Assembly (NCBI GenBank): GCA_946811185.2
Contig: OX328096.1
Span: 42,918,252-42,982,251, forward strand
Origin: Hippopus hippopus
Lineage: Eukaryota; Mollusca; Bivalvia; Cardiida; Cardiidae
Direction: 5' to 3'
DNA: 64,000 nt
The stretch's first letter is position 1; each line of letters opens with the position of its first letter. Below, in pieces: positions 34,901-46,252 of this stretch. Below the pieces are notes generated by a model. It did no database searches. It was not told the DNA's origin and saw only the letters and a program-made list of their open reading frames with translations. The translations under genes and the position numbers were made by a program.

Positions 34901-36410
34901 GATCCTTTTCTCAAGTAGATTTATCACAAAGAGACAAATACAAAATTAAATCTGAAAATAAGTAAAGAAATCATTACATCTAGGAGACCTGTCTTGCAGC
35001 AGACCACTTTTGAAAACATGTTGGCAAAGGAAGAACTTCCATGTAATGCTATGTTCAAATTTCTCTAAATACGATATCAAGAATATCCACAATTTCAAAA
35101 AGAGCATGGAACTCCACAGTTTATTGCATTAATTTTGATTTCTCATGCTGTCGCACACTCTACCCATGTTTTGTTACTAGATCCAGTAATTTGTTACAAA
35201 AAAAAAAAAATGATTCTGGTCAAGATCTGTAACAATTTTCATAACTTTCTCTCAAGTTCTCTATGGATCTCAACGATCTGCTATCACGTTTTCACATTTC
35301 GTCAAGACCCATCATGTTATCAAGTTCTGTTAAGCTCTGCTACAATTTTTGTAAACAAATTGATCAAGATGGTCACATGCTGCACAAGATTTAGGTATAA
35401 ATACTAGATGACAAAGGTCATCAATCCCCTCTTCCTCTCTGGAGATTCAAAAGACTAGAGATTCAAAAGAGAAACCACCTATGCATCCAAGACTTGATGA
35501 AGACGATAAATTGGCAGTTTAAATATACAACTTTATAATTACTAGTCTTCAGCAGCAAAAAGGTGTAGAACAGGACAGGTTGGAAGAGAGGAGAGGAAAT
35601 AGAAGACATCTAAGGCCCTGTAGGTGAGACCATGGTAAAGTGTTAAATCGAAGGAAACTATATAGACAATATTCTCAACTTTTTAACAGAGGACAAATTA
35701 GGCATGAAGTAGTAAAACTTAATGAATTGTGTTTCCAAGATCACCTACTGTGGATCATCAAGGTCTGATGTACCATGTTAAAAAATGGTTGCAACAACTT
35801 CCTTCAAGATCAACACAGTTTAGTCTCCCAAGCTCACCATGCTTCTCAGGGACATCGTGGCTACTGTAAACCTAGCTTAACAATTTCTCCTTTTGCCACA
35901 ATTTTTCCCACGCATGTTCTTGTGTTACAATAAAAATTGATCCATATTGAACATAGTACGTAGTACCTAAACTTTATTTCTTGAACCAGGATGTTGTACC
36001 CTTGCCAGTTTTGGATAGGTAATGAGTGTGTCATGCATGCTATAAATGGACCAAAGAAACCTCTCATTTTGAATGTGAACAGCAATGCCAAATTTCATAC
36101 CTGGGGATTTCTTGTGTTATAAGAGGAATGATTTTTTAGTTTTAGCTTGAATGTAAGAGACAACCTGTCTTTAACAACTCAGGAAATTTTCCAGAGAAGT
36201 GAGGATACATGAATACTCAGAGCACCATATACAAATAAAGAGAGTTTTGCCAGTAGTAATGGTCATGTAAAGATCTGGCAGTCTCATTTTTGATTTTCAG
36301 TGTCTGCTCTTTTTGTGAAATTCTCTCACTTAATCAGCTTTGAAATGACAATATCCAAGTTATTTACTGATTGACAATGGATATTTTGTGTAGTGGAACT
36401 ATAAGTGTTA
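34901..36410. other. No gene seen
   Basis: About 1.5 kb with 76-90 codon frames at 35135-35407 (plus) and 35861-36091 (minus), neither with a recognisable domain. Poly-A of about 13 near 35199. Confidence 0.5.
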
Positions 36411-36515
36411 ACCTGAGAAGTTTTAATCCTTTAATCCAAAGTTTTAATGACCCTAAAGAAGAAGACTTTTGAAAACATTGTAAGAAAAGGAGAAAATGCC
36501 ACCATTTTCTCCTTT
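36411..36515 (-). mobile_element. Rep-A MITE, copy 8, interrupted by Rep-E
   Basis: TTAACCTGAGAAGTTTTAAT..., then TTTTGAAAACATTGTAAGAA and GGAGAAAATGCCACCATTTT CTCC-type hairpin. It stops exactly at CTCCTTTTT, where Rep-E begins. The remaining half was not found after Rep-E. Confidence 0.7.
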
Positions 36516-37640
36516 TTATACGCCCGTCGAAGATGGGACGTATTATGGGATCACCCGTGGCGGGCGGGCGGGCGGGCGGGCGGGCGGACGGCGTCCCCAT
36601 TCTTTGTCCGGAGCATATCTCCAAAACTATGCTAGCTACGGTTATGAAATTTCATGGGTGGATAGATCTCATCAAGGCGGAGTGCAGTGCACAGGAATCA
36701 TAACTCTCGCTTGCTTAATTTTTGAGTTATTGCCCTTTGTTGTTTTTCATACTTAAATTTCGTCCGGAGCATATCTCCAAAACTATACTAGCTACGGTTA
36801 TGAAACTTCATGGGTGGATAGGTCTCATCAAGGGGGAGTGCAGTGCACAGGAATCATAACTCTTGCTTCCTTAATTTTTGAGTTATTGCCCTTTGTTGTT
36901 TTTCATACTTGAATTTTGTCCGGAGCATATCTCCAAGACTATACTAGCTAAGGTTATGAAACTTCATGGGTGGATAAATCTCATCAAGGGGGAGTGCAGT
37001 GCACAGGAATCATAACTCTTGCTTCCTTAATTTTTTAGTTATTGCCCTTTGTTGTTTTTCATACTTGAATTTTGTCCGGAGCATATCTCCAAGACTATAC
37101 TAGCTAAGGTTATGAAACTTCATGGGTGGATAGATCTTATCAAGGGGGAGTGCAGTGCACAGGAATCATAACTCTTGCTTACTTAATTTTTGAGTTATTT
37201 CCCTTTGTTTATATTCATACTTGAATTTTGTCCAAAACATATCTCCAAAACTATGCTAGCTATGATTATGAAACTTCATGGGTGGATAGATCTCATTAAG
37301 GGGGAGTGCAGTGCGAAAGAACCATAACTCTACCTCATGCTGTCTTTGAGTTATTTCCCTTTGATCGTCATTTTTACAGCATTTTCTGCTTGTCAGGAGC
37401 ATAATTTTGTCATCTCCAGTCCGATTGACTTGAAACTTGGCATGTGTGTTTGTTGCAATAATACGGAGTGCAGTGCAAAAGAACCATAACTCTACCTCGT
37501 GCTGTCTTTGAGTTATTTCCCTTTGATCGTCATTTTTACAGCATTTTCTGCTTGTCCGGAGCATAACTTTGTCATCTCCAGTCCGATTGACTTGAAACTT
37601 GGCATGTGTGCTTGTTGCCCTTACTTTAAAAAAAGGTAAT
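36516..37640 (+). mobile_element. Rep-E element (156-bp tandem units)
   Basis: Begins ATACGCCCGTCGAAGATGGG, then ACGTATTATGGGATCACCCG and a (GGGC)n run at 36561-36587. Units with GTCCGGAGCATATCTCCAA start at 36606, 36762, 36918, 37074 and 37230, an exact 156-bp period. They are followed by two different units of about 162 bp (CATAACTCTACCTC at 37323 and 37485; CATCTCCAGTCCGATTGACT). No 3' terminal structure was found. The 155-codon minus frame at 37256-37723 is unit translation. Confidence 0.85.
36561..36587. repeat. (GGGC)n microsatellite
   Basis: Six or more GGGC units near the 5' end of Rep-E, in the same relative position as the (GTCC)n of Rep-C. Confidence 0.9.
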
Positions 37641-38270
37641 GATTTTAAGATTTTCCCTATTTTTGTTCTAGGAAAAGAAAAGATGCACGACCATACATTT
37701 TGAGGAATGACGAAAGAAAGCATTTCAGGTAATTTTTTGTTCTTTTCCCTTGAAATTTTCTATGAATATCTGTGGCATGTAGATTTTGAGGATCGAAAAC
37801 ACGATATTACCTGTTCTGGTGGCAAGTCCGGGGTTATACAGGTGCGCAACACAGGATCATGTTGTGTTAAGAATATACATGTACACATGTAGCAATTGTT
37901 AGACAACTGGAAATATGCGTCAAAACTTGTGTTTTCATTGAGTTTGTGTTGGATTTTATGTCAAATGAAGCATCACCATGGCCAACAGCCAGGATTGTTT
38001 CCGGGTGCTTTATGCACTTGATAGGTAAATAAAAGAAGTAAAGCAATGAAATTTTTAAAATTATTTAGTTTGAAATACACATATTTAAAAAATTCTGAAT
38101 TAATTAAATGATTGGGATGCAAGTGCTGAACGTCTGTCATTAGAATGAAACAATCGTCTGCATCTCTGGTTTGACTTCTGACGGAAAAGAGGCATCGGTT
38201 TATGGGGCCGACCGCTTTATCGCAATATTTTCTCTGACAAATAGGACTTGCGAATAAGCAGAATCCACTG
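37641..38270. other. No gene seen
   Basis: Unique-looking sequence between Rep-E and the long inverted repeat; nothing recognised. Confidence 0.45.
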
Positions 38271-39378
38271 TACCATGTATTTGCTTTCAGCTGGTGAAGT
38301 ATTAAGATGCAGCGGCCATGTCTTCAATGCTACATGCTTGAGAAATGTGGGTGGGGTAATTTCATACGATTTCAGCTTGTAAGACTAAATTGCAAATATC
38401 TTCCATTTGAAGCTGCAATTGATATTTATTCATTCCATGTAGGGACTTACCCTATAACAGGGTGTTAATGATGCAGAAAATTAAAATTATCATTCTCAAG
38501 CAATGTAGTTATAATTTAACTTATTTAGCAGGACAAGGGTTACACCCACAAGAAGAGAATAAGAATTTCTGGAAGAGAGCTCTAGATCTCATTCTGACCA
38601 TGAAGAAAAGATGAAGGTCACCAAACTGTAATTCAGTATCATGTTACCAATATTGAGGGTTGCCAATGGGCTTACAAAATTGTTTTATCCTGTAAATGTG
38701 AAATCCTAAATTGTGACCTGAAGATTTTGTGAACTTAACCCTAGTAACAGAATTATTAGTCATGAATTAGAGCCCTGGGTCTCACTTCGACCTTGAAAAA
38801 GGTCAAGGTCACCATGCCATGACTTGTTCTATTCTTATTTCTGACAAACATCTATACAAGTTAGGTTTAAGTGAGTTTAGTCCTCGGAAATATACTGGAA
38901 ATATGCTTAGTTTTAGGACATAAGAAAAATTAGCATTTTTCACTTTTTCAAGGGCAGATAACTCTAGTGTTGTTTGTAGCAGAGCAAATTCCTCATAACT
39001 TTAGAATGTCTACTATGTCTAGTATGTAATATCAACATATTGTAGTGTTCCATAAAACAATAAAACTATGTTGTGGTTTTTCGTGAAGTTGGAGATGACA
39101 AAATAAGTGAAATTTAGGTACGACTTAAAAGTGATTATAACTACATTGCTAGAGAATGATGATTTAAATTGTCTGCATCATTAACACCCTGTTATAGGGT
39201 AAGTACCTACATGGAATGAATAAATATCGATTGCAGCTTCAAATGGAAGATATTTGCAATTTAGTCTTACAGGCTGAAATTGTATGAAATTACCCCACCC
39301 ACTTTTCTCAAGCATATAGCATTGAAGACATGGCTGCTGCATCTTAATACTTCACCAGCTGAAAGCCAATACATGGTA
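38271..39378. repeat. Long inverted repeat, 245-bp arms
   Basis: The left arm 38271-38515 (TACCATGTATTTGCTTTCAG ... CAATGTAGTTATAAT) is mirrored by 39134-39378 (ATTATAACTACATTG ... CTGAAAGCCAATACATGGTA) with high identity. The 618-bp spacer starts with a Rep-G tail fragment (TTTAACTTATTTAGCAGGAC). Could be a foldback-type element or a local inverted duplication; no target duplication identified. Confidence 0.85.
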
Positions 39379-40867
39379 GTATAATTCAGCATATTTTAGA
39401 AAAAATCTATCGTAGCCCAAAAAAGGGTCTTATGGCCACCCCTCCTTTCAGCAAATTGTCCACATTGACATTTTCTATTATAGGTATTTTCAAAAAAAAA
39501 AACCCTGCCATTGTTTGTAAGAGTTTATCAGAAGAGAACTTTGGTAGAACAACATGAACAGCTAGTGAATATGCCACATCTTGGATTCAAGTTCACTGTG
39601 CAAAGAAATGGACATTTTTAGCAAGTCGAAAAAGCCAAATTGTTGTATTTTGAAACCAATTTCATCAGAATGTCTCATAAATATTGGACTGCTTAGGACC
39701 AAGATCAGACTGCACAGAATAAATGAAAGATCTGACTGCATATTCTGTGTGGTCTTATCCTGCTGTTCACTGCTTTCTAAAGCAAAAGATGTCCTGCTAA
39801 GCTCTAAGGGTGAAGAGTCATTTGCAGTATTCCCAAGACTTCCCACAGTAAATCTGGAGCAGTCTGTAATTTCATTCAGGAAATTGTAGATGGTGCTAAC
39901 AGCCTCTGACATCTAGAGGAAATAATGTTGGCCTAGTACTACAGTGGTGGTGTGACCCAGCCAACATGTATGAGTAAATTTTCATTCATAAATACCAGGA
40001 CCCAGACTTCGGCTTGATAGGCCAGAAACTGCGCAGTTAAAAAAGCGAATGATTCATTCTATTACTTGTTATTTATTATTACTATTAAACTGTTCTCTTT
40101 CTCAGTTGTACTCTGATAAGAACTCTTGTACTTTGGGAGTGCCGCGGAAAAAAAAAGACCAAGTAAAAAATTTACTGGTAGATTTTTACAAGTAGTTCTG
40201 AATATGCAAAGGCCATGTTGAATCAAAGTGTTGTCAGCACTGTAATTGGTCGACACTGATTAACTACAATGGTTTGAAATCACAAATCAATTGGCAGTTG
40301 TCTGAACTGTGTATGGCATAGAAATCCTATACCTTGTAACAGAGCCAGTAGGAACCCCCTTTTTTAACTGTCCTTTACAAATTAGTAGTTTAATGGAATG
40401 CTACAGATATATGTTTGCCGGTTGACAGCAATAGAACGTTTAATATATGTGACAATTCTGATCAGTAGTACCCATCATCAAGCCTTAGATATCACTCATC
40501 CTGAATAACAGTACCTATAAACCTTTTAAATAAGATTAACCATATACAAATATTCTTTTCTATAACTTTTGCAACTTTGATAACTGTACGGTAATATATT
40601 GTCAGATATTATCAGTAATATCCATCCTTTAAAATGGTATGAATAAGTCGTATAAAATATGCCTGTATTATAACACAAATTGTTTACTTTTTGCTGCAAG
40701 TAGGCCTTTTACTTTTTCTATTTTTAAGAAGCCATCGTGTTTATCTGGACAAATTGTCGTATCTAATTTTTTTGACTGGCTAAATTGATCTGGGCAAAAT
40801 CGTTCTGTCCAAAACATTGGCTGGCCAATTTCTTCCACATTTGTTTCAAAGAATGTAATATTTTCCC
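39379..40867. other. No gene seen; Rep-G-like hairpin inside
   Basis: A 39701-39760 piece pairs AGATCAGACTGCACAGAAT with a later ATTCTGTG, like a decayed Rep-G. Overlapping 102- and 116-codon frames on opposite strands (39562-39912) cover the same piece and have no domain. Confidence 0.45.
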
Positions 40868-41094
40868 AACCCTCATCCCTTTTCCAAATGATGTAATTTT
40901 AGACTTGTCCAAATCGAAAGCATTTGCTCATACGAATCAAATGTAGACCAATTGATGATCTGAATTGTTGAAAGAAAAAAAGCTCGTGGGAAAAGGAGAA
41001 AACGATGGTTATCTGCATCTTTTTTTTTTACAGTGTTTTTAACAGCCGTCTTCCTCTTGGTCATCAAAAACGAGATAGTTTTGTTAAGAGTTAA
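40868..41094 (+). mobile_element. Rep-A MITE, copy 9
   Basis: AACCCTCATCCCTTTTCCAA... TTTTAGACTTGTCCAAATCG at the left, a hairpin eroded to GGGAAAAGGAGAAAACGATG, and TTAAGAGTTAA at the right. Confidence 0.72.
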
Positions 41095-41447
41095 AGCACC
41101 CAGTTGTGGCCTTTTACAGTCAGAAAAAAACAATATGCAAACATTGCAATTTCATGGTCGTTTTTTTTTTTATATATCCTACATAAATGGACAGTTAAGA
41201 TCTTAGATATATGTTTATTGATCTGTATTGCATTCAAAGGACAGTCTGATCTTGATCTTTCATTGTCTTCAAAAGCGACTTTACTAAAAGTCTCGTCCTT
41301 AGACAACACAGGTCATTGTATTTGAGTCATTCTAATGAGCAAGAGCATCACTACAGTGAACCTTGGGCTCTTAATCTGAAATATGGAGGATGAGAATCAA
41401 CTAATATGGAGTAGCTAATGAGACAAACATTTAACTGAGTTTTACAC
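41095..41447. other. No gene seen
   Basis: Includes ACAGTCTGATCTTGATCT at about 41243, a single Rep-G-like arm. Confidence 0.45.
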
Positions 41448-41676
41448 TTAACCCATTACCACACAATCCCGAGTTTTGACGCCCCTGTAGGAGAAGGCTT
41501 TTGAAAACATTGTGGGAAAAGGAGAAAATGCTGGTAACCAGCATTTTCTCCTTTTCCCACAATGTTTTTTTCCCCATCCAAAACAAAAATCATCATTTCA
41601 GTTACATTTAATTTGTCGTCTGCAAATCCTTTCAATTTGGACCAGTCTAATTTTTTGTCGTGTGGTAAAGAGTTAA
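41448..41676 (-). mobile_element. Rep-A MITE, copy 10
   Basis: TTAACCCATTACCACACAAT start, GTGTGGTAAAGAGTTAA end. Perfect central hairpin with a palindromic GCTGGTAACCAGC centre and arms of about 30 bp. Among the best-preserved copies. Confidence 0.88.
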
Positions 41677-41979
41677 AGCACTGAACTAATGAAATAGATA
41701 TGTGAAACATGGAAAAGCAGCGTAACTATTACAGAACCACTGCTGTTTTGATTAGAATATCTCAGAAAACTTGCCTAACAAACCCAAGATCTGATTGCAT
41801 GTTCTACGCTGTCTGGTCTGAATCTGCGCTCTCCGAAAAAGCCTTTTTACCTGGTCAGTTGATTCAGACAAGGAGAATACGAAGTTTAGTGAGCTTATTT
41901 GTTTTGTACTTTCACTTTTTTTCCCACTATGAAAATGCTCTATTCAACTCTACCCATGAAATTACAAAATGTTGAAATT

Positions 41980-42083
41980 CTTTCAAATGATGAAAAAATG
42001 CTGTGAGGAAAACGAGAACATGCTGAATACATGCAGTTTTTCTCACTACATTTTAAAGCCCCACAGGATTGTTTAGTCAACAT
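41980..42083 (+). mobile_element. Rep-A MITE, copy 11, remnant
   Basis: AATGCTGTGAGGAAAACGAG, then a weak hairpin and CACAGGATTGTTTAGTCAAC. Only the hairpin and right part are recognisable. Confidence 0.4.
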
Positions 42084-42172
42084 TTGACAGACTGATTTCA
42101 GTCTTTAGAATATCACCAAGAAGAAACATGGATGGAAGGAGAGGAAGAGGGGCTTTGAAAATGATTTAATCC

Positions 42173-42376
42173 TTAACCTGCTAAATGAATGAAATTAAAT
42201 TTTCAAGCTGCAGTAAAACCCAAAGTTTTAACTATTTTGCTGGTATTTTTAGGAAAAAAATATCTCCTCATTGGATAGTGTAGATCCAAAATCAGACTGC
42301 ATGTAGTGTGCAGTCTGATCTTGATCTTCACTGTCCGCAAAAGGTCATAAAGTCACGCTTAGCAGTCCAAGGGTTA
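42173..42376 (-). mobile_element. Rep-G MITE, complete copy
   Basis: TTAACCTGCTAAATGAATGA start, AGCAGTCCAAGGGTTAA end. Hairpin ATCAGACTGCA/TGCAGTCTGAT followed by CTTGATC. About 204 bp, the clearest full copy here. Confidence 0.82.
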
Positions 42377-44230
42377 ATACATCCTAAGCTGAATGATGCC
42401 TAATCAGATCTATGCTGGTCACTATTGTGAATGGACAGTCTGGTTACTAAGGTTGCAAGCGTGAGATAACCAGTTCATTCTGAAAATGTTTACCTAATGA
42501 CCTCTCCACTATGACCCTTACACAACTCTACATCCTTTGTCTCTCACAGCTTCACCTCGCTAACAATAAACGACCAACAGCCGAATACTATTTTAAACTT
42601 ACTGCTGTTTCCAGTTGCATATACACCAGTTTGCTCTATGGCAAAACAGTCTAAATGTTCAAATTATCTTAAAGCAATGTTTCTGTAAAAACTCCGTTCC
42701 ATTGCAATTTTTATCCCTGCTCAAGGCCAAATGACCTATCATCTTTTCAACACCTGCTATATATACGAACATCACTCGTCAAAACTCGGCCGATCCCGTT
42801 AACAATGTATAACCTGATCAACGGATCACTCGAAGTTTGCCGAATAATATGGACAGCAGACAACTAGAAGATGTGCTGATACTCCTTGATTCTCTCTTGT
42901 TCCATTCATAAGTTGTTGCTTTATCACTGACACCATTTCTTATAGCTGCGTTGTAAGTAAACTGCTACAAAATTTCTGGTTTTTGCAGGCCCGAGATTTT
43001 TATAATACTTGTATTATGGCATAATTCAACGATAAACTAACTGTAACCGACATTTATTACATAATTCAAAAGTTTGTAAGGGATTACTTGAAGGCCTGTT
43101 TACTACTAGTTCGTATTCTTGCGCTTATCAGGGTTAAAAGTTCAATATAATAAGGTCACAACAGCTAGTATTAGTGTTATAAGACTGTAAGTAAAAGCTG
43201 TCACAAGTTGCGGTTAGATCAGCATGGCCTCAGCAGACGGGTTTCCGAAATTTGTGGTCTCTCTAATCGTCCGGCTCACGCCGACCGATTAAGAATCATT
43301 GTCTGAGAGTTAATTTACAGTAATTGATATGAGATAGATGCCTCTCCAGAGTTTAAAAGTTTCTTTTTTCAGCAAAGCTGGCTTTTGACCTACTTCTTCC
43401 TATTAGTTTCTAATGAACAAATAGTAATTTACAATTAGTAAAAATGTGGATATCTTTGGGCCCATTTAGGACACCAATAAACAAGGATAAATACTTTTTA
43501 TTGATATCCTGCAGCAGTTATTCATTCTCTAGGAAATGGATGTGACAGGGATAATACTTTTCTTGTACTAATTGGTAATTTTTTTTTACTGTACAGTTTA
43601 CATGTATTTTCACACACACCATTTTTGGATCAACATCAAATCTTTAAAAATATGTATGGAATTGAAAATCTTACTTGTCAACAATATGCAGAACGTTTAA
43701 AAAAAGATGCAATTGTTGGTATAGTTACATAAATACTTTTCATTATTTCTTCTCCTGATATTGAACCACAAAAGATTTTCAGTATTCATATTCTGTTGCC
43801 TCTTATGCCATCTATCTTTTTTCTAAAAGACTTTTCATGTTATTTTGTGACAGTGAGTTGATCTCTTCAGAAATTTTGTATATGCAAGTTCACTGTTTGG
43901 CACATAAGACTTTTCAAGTTAAAATTTTCCTGTTTTTATAACATTTTTGTGGTGCATTATCAAAACAAGACAAGATTACAGTTATCACATTACAAATAGT
44001 TAAAGTATACATTTGATGCACTTTAGTTTCATTTTATGAATGAGTTGTACAGCAAAAAACTTGGTGAAAGGACTAGGCATGAGTAGGAATGTGAAACCAC
44101 ACAATGATTATACCAAATTGTTTGGGAATTTCCCATTGAGAAATATGTTTAGGAGTGCTTGAGTTGAACAAACATTTTGACATGTTTCATTGTAATTTAC
44201 TCCAAGTTTAAGACTCTTTATAAGAGAGAT
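42377..44230. other. No gene seen
   Basis: About 1.85 kb with few repeats. A start codon near 43224 opens only a 22-codon frame. No exon-like content. Confidence 0.45.
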
Positions 44231-44459
44231 TTAACCCTTTACCAAACAATCCCTGGTTTTAATGACCCTTAGAAAGAAGCCTTCTGAAAAAATTGTGGGA
44301 AAAGGAGAAAATGCTGGTAATCAGCATTTTCTCCTTTTCGCACAATGTTTTCTTCCCTTCCCAAAACAAATTTCAGTTTTTGAATCACATTAATTTTGTG
44401 ATCTGCAGATGCTTCCAATTTGGACTAGTCCAAAATTATGTCGTTTGGTAAAGAGTTAA
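44231..44459 (-). mobile_element. Rep-A MITE, copy 12
   Basis: TTAACCCTTTACCAAACAAT start, GTTTGGTAAAGAGTTAA end. Hairpin GGAGAAAATGCTGGTAATCA near-perfect. Confidence 0.88.
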
Positions 44460-44561
44460 AACCTTGAAGACCAATTCCCTTTGACAGAGATTAATCATTG
44501 TAAGAACAGGTAGCTTGTGGTGGATGGTATAATTTGAAACCAAAAGAGGGTTGGCATGCCT

Positions 44562-44668
44562 AGGTCATTTTCAGTGCAATAATCAATCTTTGTTTTGCCA
44601 TTTCTTCATAAAGTTAGGTTATTTTCAATGCAATAACCAATCCTCTTTTTTTGTGTGTGTTTTCTTTA
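44562..44668. repeat. 54-bp direct duplication
   Basis: AGGTCATTTTCAGTGCAATA and AGGTTATTTTCAATGCAATA start 54 bp apart and both run into a CTTTATAAA or CTTCATAAA end. Confidence 0.75.
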
Positions 44669-45002
44669 TAAACTATATGAAAGAAAAACATAGCTTGTGT
44701 CTCATACAGTGCATATTATCTTGCATTGAAAATTGGCAATTTGTAGGTACAGATATGTTTATAGACTTCCTTGTCAAGGAAAGTCAGCAGCTGAAGTGAT
44801 ATGAACAGTTACTGTCAGTGTGCTGTGCATAAGATTGGGTGCTTTTGGGATCAATAGAGATGAAGATCACACCGCACAGAATCTGCTGTCTCATATGAGA
44901 TCCACACTGTCTATTGTCATGTTAGATATTCTAGCTGGAGAAGCCTTCAATATGAAATATTTTAGTATTTCATGAGCAACATAAAGTTGTTTTTCTTGTT
45001 TA

Positions 45003-45190
45003 TTAACACTTCAACACACAATTCAAAGTTTTAACCTTGAAAAGAAAAGCTTTTGAAAACCATAATGTTTCTTGCCTCTATAAAGAGAAATCCCATCATT
45101 TGAGCCACATTGAATCATTGAATATGCTGTCTGCAATTTATGCTTTCAATTGGGACAAGTCTAAGAATTTTTCGCTCTGCAAAAAGTTAA
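45003..45190 (-). mobile_element. Rep-A MITE, copy 13, hairpin deleted
   Basis: TTAACACTTCAACACACAAT at the left, AATTGGGACAAGTCTAAGAA and GCAAAAAGTTAA at the right. The central hairpin is missing: GCTTTTGAAAACCATAATGT joins the two flanks directly. Confidence 0.75.
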
Positions 45191-45401
45191 GTAATAGAAT
45201 GGTTACCTCACACAGGGACTTAAAAACTGCACCTTGTCTAAACTGGTGGAGTAAACGGGAATTTTGGTGTGAGATTATAAGATAATTTGACATTTTAGAA
45301 ACCTTGTTCACAGCCATACAGGAAATACCAACCCCATTCCAGGCCAGTATCATCTGGTTTACATAATCCCCTGTCTGCTTACAGACTAATTTTATTACCC
45401 C

Positions 45402-45621
45402 TTAACTCTATACCAAACATCAAAACTTTGGACTTAAACGTTTCTCAAATGTTTTGAGTTTTCTGTGCTAGGGTAGAATTGAGTTTTCTGTGCTAGGGTA
45501 GAAAACATTTTGGGAAAAGGAGAAAATGCTGGTAACCAGCATTTTCTTCATTTCCTACAATGTTTTCAAAAGGCTTCTTCCTCAGGGTCGTTAAAACCTG
45601 GATTGTTTGGTAAAGGGTTAA
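45402..45621 (+). mobile_element. Rep-A MITE, copy 14
   Basis: TTAACTCTATACCAAACATC start, TTTGGTAAAGGGTTAA end. Hairpin GGAGAAAATGCTGGTAACCA kept. GAGTTTTCTGTGCTAGGGTA is duplicated in tandem inside (about 45458-45500). Confidence 0.83.
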
Positions 45622-45845
45622 CCATTTATCAAACAATCTTTTATGTTTGTAAAAATGATGGGATGAACTCTTCTGAAAACAGTTTTGGAGAAAGAGAAAT
45701 ATTCATGGGTTTTAACCAGCAGTTTCTTCTCTGCCAATCAAATTTTCTATCCTTTAAAGTAAATCCCATTGTGAAAATCACCTTTATTGTTTGCATAAGC
45801 TTTTGTTATTTTTTTCTAAAATTCAATCAGTCTGGTTGAGAGTAA
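45618..45845 (-). mobile_element. Rep-A MITE, copy 15, abutting copy 14
   Basis: Shares the TTAA at 45618-45621 with copy 14. TTAACCATTTATCAAACAAT start, eroded hairpin around TTTTAACCAGCAGTTTCTTC, and an end without clear TTAA. Confidence 0.65.
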
Positions 45846-46252
45846 AACTACTAAATTCAAGAAATGGAGACCCCGAATCCAAAATATTGCCATTCAGAGG
45901 CTTTTTGGTTTATCACAGGTAATCAAGCTGGCAAGTCATTCATGAAAAGGTAATAAAGGTGTTAACCCTCTAATCTAGAGTAAGAAATCGGCTATTCTAA
46001 ATGAAAAAATTCATGCCAAATCATGAGGTAATACTTCTCGAAAAATTAAGTGACATGAAAAATAGATGCCGAAAAAATGTGAAAACCCATGACACTGCAA
46101 AGGTTAGTCTGGCATTATCTGATCAGAGACACTTCAAACTATCGGCTTATCTTTAATAATGAATCTAAACAGTGAATTTACACAAATGTCTGAATAAAAC
46201 AATATGTGGAAGCTAAAACCTCTGTTCATGAGTGAAAAAAAATGGTTGTTTC

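Noticed and set aside
37256..37723. 155-codon minus-strand open frame, longest in the window
   Set aside because: It is the translation of Rep-E tandem units; the same peptide block repeats with the DNA period.
39562..39912. 102- and 116-codon frames on opposite strands
   Set aside because: They overlap each other across a decayed Rep-G hairpin; no domain.
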